Shown piece by piece: positions 7,883 to 14,262 of a stretch of DNA of 64,000 bases (position 1 is the first letter of the stretch; each line of letters opens with the position of its first letter). A model generated the notes under the pieces. The model saw only the letters and a program-made list of their open reading frames with translations, did no database searches and was not told where the DNA came from. This stretch comes from Gallionella sp. (GTDB taxonomy: Bacteria > Pseudomonadota > Gammaproteobacteria > Burkholderiales > Gallionellaceae): the NCBI GenBank assembly GCA_003153155.1, contig PLWV01000029.1, forward strand, positions 1 to 64,000. Direction: 5' to 3'. Both the position numbers and the translations under genes were made by a program.

Positions 7883-8835
7883 CAGATTGGTCAAAGCCGA
7901 CAACGGCAGATACATACACAAATTACACCACCTATCTGATCAACCGAGACGCCTCGCTCGCCGTCGGCATGGATTCGGCGCTGGTCAGCGATACCAATGT
8001 GCTGACCAACACGGTGCGCTGGAATAGCACCAATAAAAACTGGGAGCGCTGGAACGGTGCGGCATGGGGCGCACTGGCAGCGACCTACGGCATCAGCATC
8101 AGCGGCAGCGCCGCCACGCTGACTACGCCGCGAAACATCGACGGCCAGAGCTTCAACGGCAGCGCGGACATCACCGTGATCGCGCCCGGCACGCATGCTG
8201 CCACCACCAAGACCACGCCGGTCGGCGCGGATGAATTGTCGCTGGTCGATAGCGCGGCGGCGTGGGTGCTGAAAAAGGTGACGCTGACGAATCTGGCGGC
8301 GTATTTAGCAACGGTTTGCAGCGCTGGGTGGAATGCGCTGACAGCCACGACAGCCACGACAGCCACGAATCAATCTGGTGGTAGTTGCTCCCCTAATCAA
8401 CTGACCGGAATAATTGGCACAACTACGAACAATAATGCGAATGCAGGAAGTGTTGGAGAATTTATTGAATCTATTTTATTGCAGGGTTCAGCAGTTGCTT
8501 TGACCTCTACCGTAAGTGCAAATATAACATCAATTACATTAACGGCTGGCGATTGGGATGTGTTTGGCTATGTTGGATTTTTGCTGGCTGGAACAACTAC
8601 CGTAACAAGCGGATTGGGTGGTGTTAGCACCACTTCGGCGACATTACCTACTACTGAATACGGCGGCTTTAATAATGCATCATATACACCCGGCGCGGTA
8701 AGAATATCGTTTTCTGTTCCAATGGGGAGAGTTAGTTTAAGTGGTGGTGCTACTATATATTTAGTGGCCGCTTTACAATTTGGTACAAGTACTGCTGGTG
8801 GATTTGGTTCAATTCATGCACGCAGGCGGCGTTAA
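7879..8835 (+). CDS. Phage tail fibre protein
   Basis: 318 residues from GTG 7879, which overlaps the upstream stop and follows AAAGGAGAAAT. The N-terminal half carries typical tail-fibre signatures: a short WNSTNKNWERWNGAAWG repeat-like element and ISGSAATLTTPRNIDGQSF, followed by VDELSLVDSAAAWVLKKVTL-type sequence. A 9-bp tandem repeat (8341-8367) then marks a sharp change to AT-richer DNA. The C-terminal ~155 residues (TAGDWDVFGYVGF and GGFGSIHARRR) resemble the variable receptor-binding tips of fibres. The mosaic structure suggests tip exchange by recombination. It would be the distal adhesin working with the J-like protein. Confidence 0.8.
   Translation: MTDWSKPTTADTYTNYTTYLINRDASLAVGMDSALVSDTNVLTNTVRWNSTNKNWERWNGAAWGALAATYGISISGSAATLTTPRNIDGQSFNGSADITVIAPGTHAATTKTTPVGADELSLVDSAAAWVLKKVTLTNLAAYLATVCSAGWNALTATTATTATNQSGGSCSPNQLTGIIGTTTNNNANAGSVGEFIESILLQGSAVALTSTVSANITSITLTAGDWDVFGYVGFLLAGTTTVTSGLGGVSTTSATLPTTEYGGFNNASYTPGAVRISFSVPMGRVSLSGGATIYLVAALQFGTSTAGGFGSIHARRRR
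8341..8367 (+). repeat. Three tandem copies of a 9-bp repeat in the tail fibre gene
   Basis: ACAGCCACG occurs three times in frame, encoding Thr-Ala-Thr units, at the boundary between the GC-rich conserved half and the AT-richer variable half of the fibre gene. Copy-number change would keep the frame, and the position suggests a recombination joint. Confidence 0.85.
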
Positions 8836-9251
8836 AACTTGGCACTTATTCCCATAGTCCGATTGTGTTGAACGAATCCTAATTCAACCCCAATCGAAAC
8901 GTATTGAAACCCTGCGCGCCAATCTTTGGGGAGTGCATAAGCAAAACCGAAGTGAGTCAACATTTCAAGTGCAAAGAACCGGTCAACCCGTTTAACGCTC
9001 GGATGTTTGCCCATTATTGGATTCACTTCTGATATGTAATGGTCTTGATACCATGTGTCGCCATACACTCTGGCTGTCCAATTTGAACGGGCCATGTTCC
9101 TAGTTTGCAACCAGTCCACGGCATCCACGACAAGGTAAGCAGTTTCCCGCCAGGTATCCGCAGTCGTCCACGGATCGGCAGCGAAGGCGGGTGATGAAAG
9201 CAGCAGCAGGAGTAGGGGCACGGCGCGCCGTGCCCGTACTAGAGTTTTCAT
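8832..9251 (-). CDS. Secreted protein of unknown function, phage accessory gene
   Basis: 139 residues on the strand opposite to the tail genes, converging on the fibre gene with a 4-base overlap. The N-terminus is a clear signal peptide (basic MKTLVRARR, Leu-rich core, SSPAFA cleavage site). The mature part is rich in aromatic residues (ADTWRETAYLVVDAVDWLQT; GVELGFVQHNRTMG) and ends in an F, which fits a periplasmic or outer-membrane beta protein. I do not recognise the family for certain. Its start overlaps the stop of a ribbon-helix-helix gene, so the two form a small accessory unit of the moron type. The RARRAVPL part of the signal peptide is encoded by a palindromic repeat (9212-9239). 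Confidence 0.65.
   Translation of the reverse strand: MKTLVRARRAVPLLLLLLSSPAFAADPWTTADTWRETAYLVVDAVDWLQTRNMARSNWTARVYGDTWYQDHYISEVNPIMGKHPSVKRVDRFFALEMLTHFGFAYALPKDWRAGFQYVSIGVELGFVQHNRTMGISAKF
9212..9239. repeat. Palindromic repeat, copy 1 (inside a signal-peptide coding region)
   Basis: The core GGGCACGGCGCGCCGTGCCC (9216-9235) is a perfect 20-bp palindrome flanked by GTAG and GTAC. A second member lies at 9995-10022. This copy lies inside codons 5-13 of the secreted accessory protein. Confidence 0.85.
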
Positions 9252-9379
9252 TTTTTCTTCCTTAGATACTCGTCCACGGCTCGGCGGATTAGTTCGGCAA
9301 CGGACAATCCAGTTTCCTTTGACAACGCTTTGAGCTTGTCAATAGTGGGTTGTGGCAGGAATATGTTAGTGCGTTTCAT
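9248..9379 (-). CDS. Ribbon-helix-helix protein (CopG/Arc-like), 43 aa
   Basis: This gene begins ATG at 9379 and encodes MKRTNIFLPQPTIDKLKALS followed by KETGLSVAELIRRAVDEYL and a Lys-rich end. The pattern (one beta strand with alternating polar residues, then two helices around a Gly-Leu-Ser turn) is that of ribbon-helix-helix DNA-binding proteins, which act as dimeric repressors or antitoxin-like regulators. The stop overlaps the start of the secreted protein gene (ATGA), so the two are translated together. It probably regulates its own small transcript inside the prophage. The family call is by pattern; the target is unknown. Confidence 0.8.
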   Translation of the reverse strand: MKRTNIFLPQPTIDKLKALSKETGLSVAELIRRAVDEYLRKKK

Positions 9380-9416
9380 ATATGCCTATCATACACACAT
9401 TTATAAAACAATCAAT

Positions 9417-9438
9417 AGCCGCCCAGAGCGGCTTTTTT
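9417..9438 (+). terminator. Rho-independent terminator
   Basis: AGCCGC, a 5-nt loop and GCGGCT are followed by TTTTTAT. The plus-strand orientation would stop transcription entering the lysis region from the left; it sits just upstream of the divergent RHH promoter region. Confidence 0.75.
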
Positions 9439-9458
9439 ATTGATGAAACAACTAGCTT

Positions 9459-9571
9459 CCCTCTCCCACCGGGGGAGGGTAGGGTGGGGGAGCTCCCTCA
9501 CCTCGGCCCCTCGCTTCGCTCTCCCCTCCCACTTGTGGGAGAGGAAGCAAACGTGAAAAACGAAAGACCTA
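9459..9571. repeat. Second member of the GC-rich inverted-repeat family
   Basis: CCCTCTCCCACCGGGGGAGGG, cut at 9478, and a right-hand CCCTCCCACTTGTGGGAGAG block enclose a diverged middle. The tail GCAAACGT, then AAAAACG (9546-9561) matches the tail of the repeat at 1238-1332. The preceding bases GATGAAACAACTAG match the end of the ATAACCA hairpin repeat family, so two repeat types abut here. It is degenerate compared with the first copy. Confidence 0.7.
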
Positions 9572-9572
9572 G

Positions 9573-9689
9573 ATGCCGCTGATTATCGACCTGCTCGAAG
9601 ATGGCTTGATCCTTTTCCGCTGGGGGTGCGATTTGATCGGCTTCGCTATCGTGGCGATTTTTGTTCTGGCTTTAATAATCAAGAGGTGA
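9573..9689 (+). CDS. Small membrane protein of the lysis region, 38 aa
   Basis: ATG 9573 opens a 38-residue frame: a short acidic N-terminus (MPLIIDLLEDG), then one long hydrophobic segment (CDLIGFAIVAIFVLALII) ending in Lys-Arg. The stop is immediately followed by the next gene. No strong Shine-Dalgarno precedes it, and the upstream DNA is the repeat, which lowers confidence. If real, it could be a holin-like or antiholin-like peptide in the lysis region. Confidence 0.45.
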   Translation: MPLIIDLLEDGLILFRWGCDLIGFAIVAIFVLALIIKR

Positions 9690-9692
9690 GTG

Positions 9693-9998
9693 ATGGTTGA
9701 AAAACGAAACACAGATAAATGGCAGTCTGACAGGACCTACAACATCCCAAATATTCTGGCTGCACTTGCTGTTGTTGGCAGCTTTTCTGGATGGCTGATC
9801 TTCGAGACATCGCGCATCACCACGCTTGAAGTTCAACAGGCGTATGCCAAGGAAGAAGTTATAAAAGTTGCTGCTCAAGCTAAAGACGATTTGGCACGGG
9901 TGGCATCTTTGCTGCATGACAACCAACAGGAAGTGGCAGCGGCCTTGATTCGCATTGAAAGCCGACAACTGGGCGGCGAAAAACCACCCACCAAGTAG
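9693..9998 (+). CDS. Single-span membrane protein with coiled coil, lysis region
   Basis: 101 residues from ATG 9693 (AGAGG at suitable spacing; GTG 9690 is the alternative). One transmembrane segment (IPNILAALAVVGSFSGWLIF, about residues 18-37) is followed by a charged helical region (TTLEVQQAYAKEEVIKVAAQ and beyond) likely to form a coiled coil. Such type II membrane proteins with coiled coils are common beside phage holins. The stop codon is contributed by a palindromic repeat. I do not recognise a named family. Confidence 0.65.
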   Translation: MVEKRNTDKWQSDRTYNIPNILAALAVVGSFSGWLIFETSRITTLEVQQAYAKEEVIKVAAQAKDDLARVASLLHDNQQEVAAALIRIESRQLGGEKPPTK

Positions 9999-10022
9999 GG
10001 GCACAGCGCGCTGTGCCTGTGC
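9995..10022. repeat. Palindromic repeat, copy 2
   Basis: GGCACAGCGCGCTGTGCC (10000-10017) is a perfect 18-bp palindrome preceded by GTAGGG, as in copy 1 at 9212-9239. It starts in the stop codon of the upstream gene. The DNA after it (GTGCCGGAACAAATG, TTTTTCGTGCC) resembles a stretch just after tRNA-Arg at 31062-31092. Confidence 0.82.
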
Positions 10023-10064
10023 CGGAACAAATGTTTTTCGTGCCCACAATCAAAGGAGAACCAA

Positions 10065-10202
10065 ATGCTTGAACTCATTTTTGTTGTTTTAATCCTTCTC
10101 TGGCTGCTCGGCATGTTCACGGCCTACACCGCCGGCGGACTGATACATCTGCTGCTGGTAGTCGCCGTTGTGGTGTTGCTCATTCGGCTGATACGCGGCT
10201 GA
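10065..10202 (+). CDS. Small two-helix membrane protein (lmo0937/DUF5670-like), 45 aa
   Basis: ATG 10065 follows a good AAAGGAGAA ribosome binding site. The product has two hydrophobic segments (MLELIFVVLILLWLLGMF and GLIHLLLVVAVVVLLIRLIR) joined by TAYTAGG. This resembles the widespread small-membrane-protein family named after lmo0937 (DUF5670), usually stress-associated. Here it lies in a phage lysis region, where it could act as a holin accessory or be a cargo gene. The family call rests on size and the two-helix hairpin. Confidence 0.6.
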   Translation: MLELIFVVLILLWLLGMFTAYTAGGLIHLLLVVAVVVLLIRLIRG

Positions 10203-10204
10203 TC

Positions 10205-10414
10205 GTGGTCTATGCGGCATATCGTTCAGCCATGCGCGATTCTGAAAAATTAAAAGAAACGGTCGAGGAGGCGAAGCAGGAGCGCCGCCATCTCAGGCTG
10301 TACGAATCGGGGGAGTGCGAACTATGCGGCATCAGCGACAGCCATTTGAACGAGGGCGTCTGTGCCTTTTGCCGGGGCAAGTACAACATAAATGATCACC
10401 ATGTGGACTTATGA
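10205..10414 (+). CDS. Small zinc-ribbon-like phage protein
   Basis: Up to 69 residues from GTG 10205; ATG 10232 is an alternative start. A charged helix (LKETVEEAKQERRHLRLYES) precedes a four-cysteine cluster CELCGISDSHLNEGVCAFC (about residues 38-56), the spacing of a small treble-clef or zinc ribbon. It overlaps the next gene by 23 bases. No family is recognised; DNA or protein binding is possible. The conserved Cys pairs argue that it is real. Confidence 0.5.
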   Translation: MVYAAYRSAMRDSEKLKETVEEAKQERRHLRLYESGECELCGISDSHLNEGVCAFCRGKYNINDHHVDL

Positions 10415-10784
10415 ACAAGACCTGGGACAAATGAACGATCCCACCGGAGCATTGGCCGGGAATGGCTATGCTGGCGGCAATGAAGGCAATAACCCCGAAG
10501 GCGTGAACAACCACGACATGCAGAACGTGAAGGGCGTCGGGCCGCTGCCGTGCGGCACTTACACCTTCGGTGAGCCTGTGCTGCATTCCAAGCTTGGCCC
10601 GTTTGCAATCCCGCTGATACCTGACCCGGCCAATGAGATGTTTGGGCGCGGTAGCTTTTACTGCCACGGAGACACTACCCCATCGGGCAACGCCTCTGAG
10701 GGCTGCATCATCATGCCAAGAAGCGTACGTGAGGCGATGTGGGCATCGGATGACCACACGCTATCTGTTCAGGTGTCTGGATGA
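10392..10784 (+). CDS. DUF2778-like murein hydrolase / L,D-transpeptidase-fold enzyme
   Basis: 130 residues from ATG 10392 (ATG 10401, MWTYEQ, is equally plausible). The segments MWTYEQDLGQMNDPTG, VGPLPCGTYTFG, GPFAIPLIPDPANEMFGR and FYCHGDTTPSGNASEGCIIM follow the DUF2778 pattern. In that family the His of HGD and the Cys of SEGC form the catalytic pair of an L,D-transpeptidase-like fold, and members such as the Tlde1 effectors attack peptidoglycan stem peptides. Its place among holin candidates and before Rz/Rz1 makes it the likely endolysin of this phage. No signal peptide is present, so a holin would be needed. Confidence 0.75.
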   Translation: MITMWTYEQDLGQMNDPTGALAGNGYAGGNEGNNPEGVNNHDMQNVKGVGPLPCGTYTFGEPVLHSKLGPFAIPLIPDPANEMFGRGSFYCHGDTTPSGNASEGCIIMPRSVREAMWASDDHTLSVQVSG

Positions 10785-11086
10785 GTGCTGAGACTGAGTA
10801 TGTAGATATTGGTGGTGGTCATTCTATCAAGTTTGTCAAATATGAGGGCGACCCGCACGCTGGTTTGAATGACAAACATAAACGTCCCGACAATGGGGAG
10901 CCATGCATGGGATTTATAACCTTTGCTGGCTCAACATGGGCAAAAGAATTTACGAAGGATGGAGTTTGTTCAATAGAGGTTTGGGATGTTCAATCATTTA
11001 ACCCACTTACAATGTCCCCGTCCTTATTGTGCCTCGCTTGTGGTGATCACGGCTTCATTGAAAACGGGAAGTGGAGGAAAGCGTAA
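10781..11086 (+). CDS. Uncharacterised protein, possibly DUF6527-like
   Basis: 101 residues whose start overlaps the stop of the murein enzyme (ATGA) and whose stop overlaps the next start (TAATG), so it is embedded in the lysis operon. The C-terminus MSPSLLCLACGDHGFIENGK resembles the end of the DUF6527 family (LSPS...CxxH...NG), a small Cys/His protein found beside phage lysis genes; this match is weak. Two Cys and nearby His residues could bind metal. No enzymatic function can be assigned. Confidence 0.55.
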   Translation: MSAETEYVDIGGGHSIKFVKYEGDPHAGLNDKHKRPDNGEPCMGFITFAGSTWAKEFTKDGVCSIEVWDVQSFNPLTMSPSLLCLACGDHGFIENGKWRKA

Positions 11087-11307
11087 TGGCTGACAACGCG
11101 ATTCAAGACGGGAAAGGCAACACCAGTTCAGTACGGGTGCTCATGCTGTCGTGGGTAGCCGCAATCCTGATCCTGATGATCTACCTCACCCTACTCGACG
11201 GCAAGTTTCCAGTTATCCCGTTAGGGGTGCAAGTCATCACTACAGCAATTTTTGCTTGTAAACTTTGGCAGAACGGGCAGGAGAATAAAAGTGAATCCAC
11301 TAATTGA
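11086..11307 (+). CDS. Putative holin, two transmembrane segments
   Basis: 73 residues from ATG 11086 (TAATG overlap with the upstream gene). Two hydrophobic segments, VLMLSWVAAILILMIYLTLL and VIPLGVQVITTAIFACKLW, are separated by a short DGKFP turn, with polar ends carrying charged residues. This is the class II holin topology, and the position between the murein enzyme and the spanins is right. Holins are defined by behaviour, so the call rests on topology and context. Confidence 0.6.
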   Translation: MADNAIQDGKGNTSSVRVLMLSWVAAILILMIYLTLLDGKFPVIPLGVQVITTAIFACKLWQNGQENKSESTN

Positions 11308-11394
11308 ACTGCTGGTCTATTGAACCTTATTTGCGGTTGCCGTGATTTTTGCTTGTGACTGCCATGCTGCACTAAAATCGAAAGGAAAAGAAAA

Positions 11395-11907
11395 ATGATT
11401 AACCCTTATGCAATTTTAGGAATTGGTGTGCTGTTGGTTGCCAGCCACGCCGCCGTCGGCTACTGGCAGCACCAGGATGGCGTCACCGTCACCACCGCGA
11501 AATACGACAAGCGCGACAACATCGCGCTGACGGAGGCCAACACCAAGCTGCACGATGTCGAAGATAAGTATCGGCGTGCCGAACAGCAACACGCCGTCGC
11601 CATGAGCGATATTGCCACCAACTTTGAGAAGGAGAAGCAAGATGCAAAACTTAAAACTGATGCTCGCATTGCTGCTGTTCGCGCTGGGGTTTTGCGCTTG
11701 TACAGCCACCAAACCGCAGGCGTTCCAACCATTAGAAGTGGCGTGCCCAACATTGCCACCGGCACCGGCGGACGTGATGGGACCGGAGACGGAAGATTAT
11801 CAGCAGGAGATAGTGGATTTCTTCTCGCCCTCGGCGGTCGCTGCAACGCCGTCCGCGACAAACTCACCGCCTGCCAGTCCATAGTTAAATCCGATCGAGC
11901 GCAATAA
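11395..11907 (+). CDS. Rz-like inner membrane spanin
   Basis: 170 residues with an N-terminal membrane anchor (YAILGIGVLLVASHAAVGYW) and a long charged helix (ALTEANTKLHDVEDKYRRAE and following). This is the architecture of Rz i-spanins, which link to an outer-membrane lipoprotein and disrupt the outer membrane at the end of lysis. The strongest evidence is the nested second reading frame at 11642-11884 encoding an Rz1-type lipoprotein. The ribosome binding site AAAGGAAAAGAAAAATG is good. The C-terminal third, rich in Gly and Thr, overlaps Rz1 and is probably shaped by it. Confidence 0.85.
   Translation: MINPYAILGIGVLLVASHAAVGYWQHQDGVTVTTAKYDKRDNIALTEANTKLHDVEDKYRRAEQQHAVAMSDIATNFEKEKQDAKLKTDARIAAVRAGVLRLYSHQTAGVPTIRSGVPNIATGTGGRDGTGDGRLSAGDSGFLLALGGRCNAVRDKLTACQSIVKSDRAQ
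11642..11884 (+). CDS. Rz1-like outer membrane spanin lipoprotein, nested in Rz
   Basis: An 80-residue frame from ATG 11642, entirely inside the Rz gene but in another frame. It begins MQNLKLMLALLLFALGFCAC: a lipoprotein signal ending in a Leu-Gly-Phe-Cys lipobox, so the mature protein would start at Cys18. The mature part is Pro-rich (CPTLPPAPADVMGPE), as in other Rz1 proteins. The two gene products would form the spanin complex across the periplasm. The frame extends upstream without a better start. Full embedding is a classic arrangement. Confidence 0.85.
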   Translation: MQNLKLMLALLLFALGFCACTATKPQAFQPLEVACPTLPPAPADVMGPETEDYQQEIVDFFSPSAVAATPSATNSPPASP

Positions 11908-12095
11908 GCGTTAAGCCGCCAGCCGCTTGCGCAATATCCGGCAAGTGCTGGTGGCCTTAATGGTGGGGATTTCGCCTTGTAACCTTGGGGACGCCAAACA
12001 TATCATATACAGAAGGGGGCACTTGATTCCAAGTGTCCGATTTATTTTCTGCATTACCGTTGCAATGCGCGGCCTTATCGAAAAAATGTAGAGTG
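11908..12095. other. Non-coding right end of the prophage
   Basis: No convincing gene lies between the spanin genes and the next reverse-strand gene. Phage gene content ends here and chromosomal-type membrane genes begin, so attR should be within or near this stretch. I see no tRNA and cannot define a core sequence without the left end. Confidence 0.4.
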
Positions 12096-12560
12096 TTAAT
12101 TATCTGCTGGGAAATGGGGCGGTTGGGCGGGTTGCGTCGACTGGTAAATGAACGAAAATCCGACCGCCCACAGCGGCATCACCCAGTAGCCAAAAGCAGA
12201 AGTAAACTGGGCCAGTACTATAATCACATCAGGGCTGGGCATCCAATGCCAGGTAAGCTGAAAAATAAACAATGCTGCCGCCAGAATATTGCCTGTCAAA
12301 ATCAAACGATGTCCAAAACGGTAACCGTTGCCGTCCGGATTTCCAACGATGGGTAGGGTGCCGCCGAGCAGGCGGCGTACCACAAAGACCACACCCAGCA
12401 ACAGCAATGCGCCAACGATGCGCCCCGGAATCCCTTCCTCCTGCGTGATTACGCCGAACAGTTCCAGTGCCATGCGCCCGACAAAAGCCACCCAGCCCAT
12501 CGCCAGCGTCTGCGGAATCAGGAACCAGGCCATGAAAATATTCAGATCTGGAAGTTTCAT
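12096..12560 (-). CDS. Membrane protein of unknown function, 4 predicted helices
   Basis: 154 residues with four hydrophobic segments (near residues 8-35, 48-65, 82-105 and 112-135) and a Pro/Gln-rich end. Sequence such as LPIVGNPDGNGYRFGHRLIL sits between helices. I do not recognise a family. Its start codon overlaps the stop of an 18-codon frame (12557-12613), suggesting translational coupling. It points toward the prophage end and may have been the gene next to the integration site. Confidence 0.6.
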   Translation of the reverse strand: MKLPDLNIFMAWFLIPQTLAMGWVAFVGRMALELFGVITQEEGIPGRIVGALLLLGVVFVVRRLLGGTLPIVGNPDGNGYRFGHRLILTGNILAAALFIFQLTWHWMPSPDVIIVLAQFTSAFGYWVMPLWAVGFSFIYQSTQPAQPPHFPADN

Positions 12561-12613
12561 GCCTTGTCTCCGGTTAGCAGCCTGTTCAAGTCCGCGACGA
12601 TTTTATTCGACAT
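12557..12613 (-). CDS. Possible 18-aa leader frame upstream of a membrane protein
   Basis: ATG 12613 with a GAGGAAA ribosome binding site opens MSNKIVADLNRLLTGDKA, and its stop overlaps the next start as ATGA. The good Shine-Dalgarno and the precise overlap suggest that it is translated, as a coupled leader or micro-protein. There is no codon-level evidence beyond that. Confidence 0.4.
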   Translation of the reverse strand: MSNKIVADLNRLLTGDKA

Positions 12614-12840
12614 GCTGTTTTCCTCGCTTCCTGTCCGGCGTCGCCGCTACCGGAACCACCATCATTTCAAGAACTGCAATGATACCAGCCGAACACCATG
12701 CTGACCCCTTCCATTTCCTTGCGCATTATTCGCATGGATGTTTTGCGTTAGAATGCGGCCCGGCCTGAATAGATGTAACGAGCACCGTCTAGGATCAACT
12801 CAAATGGCTCAACGATTCGACAGGTTTTAGAAGGAAAACT

Positions 12841-13383
12841 ATGCATCAACAGTTCAGCATATCGCCAGCGGAAGCCAAACGCGCCAAATGGCCGCACGAG
12901 ATTTTCCTGATCAATCTGATCTTCAATCACATTTTTGTATTCGTCGCCACGGTTTCCGTAGTAGGCTCTTTTCCGCTGCTGCCGGCACTGGTGCCTATCA
13001 TTTCCTGTTGCATCATCGGCTACATTCTCATCAAGTCCAAACAAGTGTCCGCCAGCGACGAGACATGGTTCGTCAAGGCGCACTGGCAGATATGCGCCAG
13101 GCGGAATCGTCTTTTCATATTGTTGCTGTCTGTTCCTTGCGTGATTGCCGTCGGCGGGCTGTGGCTGTCCAAGACGCTCGGCTGGGCCAAAATACCGACC
13201 ATCGCGCTGATCGGCGGCGTGGGTCTGCTGCCGTTCATGGTCGCGTTGCTGGTGCTGATCATACTGGGCAATGAATCGGTGCATCTGGCACGCAGCGGAA
13301 AATTGCCGAAAAGCTTCGTCGAACTACACGCGGATCCGCAAGCTGTATCCATTCAGCAATCTGATTCAAGCGGCGAAAAATAA
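12841..13383 (+). CDS. Hypothetical integral membrane protein, about 4 helices
   Basis: 180 residues. Hydrophobic segments occur at about 22-45 (LINLIFNHIFVFVATVSVV), 47-65, 88-108 and 118-143; the C-terminal tail is polar and cytoplasmic in character. The start ATG 12841 follows AGAAGGAAAACT. Its stop overlaps the start of the next gene (TAATG), so the two form a unit. No family is recognised and no catalytic motif is visible. Confidence 0.6.
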   Translation: MHQQFSISPAEAKRAKWPHEIFLINLIFNHIFVFVATVSVVGSFPLLPALVPIISCCIIGYILIKSKQVSASDETWFVKAHWQICARRNRLFILLLSVPCVIAVGGLWLSKTLGWAKIPTIALIGGVGLLPFMVALLVLIILGNESVHLARSGKLPKSFVELHADPQAVSIQQSDSSGEK

Positions 13384-14054
13384 TGGAACGTAAAATTTAT
13401 TGGGGAACCGCGCTTATCGCGGTACTGATCCTGGGTGTGGCCTTTTTTAAGGGGGACAAGCCCGCCGAAAAATCGGACTTGCCTTGGCATATCGAACATC
13501 CGACTGCGGACACCAGCCGGATATTCGGCATCACTTTGGGACTAAGCAATACCAGCGAGGCCGAGCAGCATTTCAAGGAAGCGGCCAAGCCCATCTTGTT
13601 CAAATCGCCCAGCGGTCAATTGGTCGTGGAGGTTTTCTTTGAAGAGGTCAATCTGGCCGGCCTGAAAGCCAGGGTTGTGCTGAATATTGCAGTTCCGGAT
13701 TCGGAACTGCAAGGCATGTTCGAGCGCGGCTTGCGCATGAATGCCACGGGCAGCGGCAAAAAGGAAATCACCCTGACTCCCGATGATACCGCCCGAGTAT
13801 TCACGATGCCGGTCAGCAGCCTGACCTATATGCCATCCGTTCGTTTGGAAGACGCTATTTTCGCCAAACGTTTTGGGCAACCGGAGCTACGCTTCAAGGA
13901 AAAGAAAAGTGGTGCAGTCCACTGGCTGTATCCGCAGCACGGCCTGGATATCACCCTGGGCGGCGGAGAAAAGCCATTGCTGCAATATGTTGCGCCCAAG
14001 GATTTTGACAAACTGACCCGGCCATTATTGGCTAACGGCGAGATACTCAAATAG
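13383..14054 (+). CDS. Hypothetical membrane-anchored protein
   Basis: 223 residues. A single N-terminal anchor (YWGTALIAVLILGVAFF) is followed by a periplasmic domain of about 195 residues with alternating strands and helices (FGITLGLSNTSEAEQHFKEA; LVVEVFFEEVNLAGLKARVV). It is coupled to the upstream membrane protein by a TAATG overlap, and converges with ccoS so that the two 3' ends overlap by 8 bases. I do not recognise the family; a two-component envelope system with its neighbour is possible but unproven. Confidence 0.6.
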   Translation: MERKIYWGTALIAVLILGVAFFKGDKPAEKSDLPWHIEHPTADTSRIFGITLGLSNTSEAEQHFKEAAKPILFKSPSGQLVVEVFFEEVNLAGLKARVVLNIAVPDSELQGMFERGLRMNATGSGKKEITLTPDDTARVFTMPVSSLTYMPSVRLEDAIFAKRFGQPELRFKEKKSGAVHWLYPQHGLDITLGGGEKPLLQYVAPKDFDKLTRPLLANGEILK

Positions 14055-14262
14055 ATTTCTTGGAGTCGCCATCCTTAATATCTTCGGGATGGGGATCTTT
14101 CGGCTGTTGAATCATCATGTCATCATCGTCATCCAGCAGAATGCGGCTGGCATTGCCTTCCATGTCTTCATACTGACCCTTCTTCACTGCCCAAATCAGC
14201 ACTGCGAAAAACAGCAGACCTAAGAACATCATGCCTGGAATCAAAGTGTAAATTACTTCCAT
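14047..14262 (-). CDS. ccoS: cbb3-type oxidase assembly protein CcoS
   Basis: 71 residues: an N-terminal membrane segment (IYTLIPGMMFLGLLFFAVLIW), the GQYEDMEG motif that marks CcoS, then an acidic tail. CcoS is needed to insert heme and copper cofactors into the cbb3 catalytic subunit. Its start overlaps the ccoI stop by 10 bases, the usual ccoIS arrangement. The Asp-rich tail (LLDDDDDMM) is normal for the family. Confidence 0.93.
   Translation of the reverse strand: MEVIYTLIPGMMFLGLLFFAVLIWAVKKGQYEDMEGNASRILLDDDDDMMIQQPKDPHPEDIKDGDSKKSI

Noticed and set aside
9382..9582. 66-codon frame reading through the repeat (FPLPPGEGRVGE)
   Set aside because: This peptide is the usual translation of the GC-rich intergenic repeat and has no gene signals.
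11908..12095. Prophage attR core sequence
   Set aside because: Without the left end no direct repeat can be identified.
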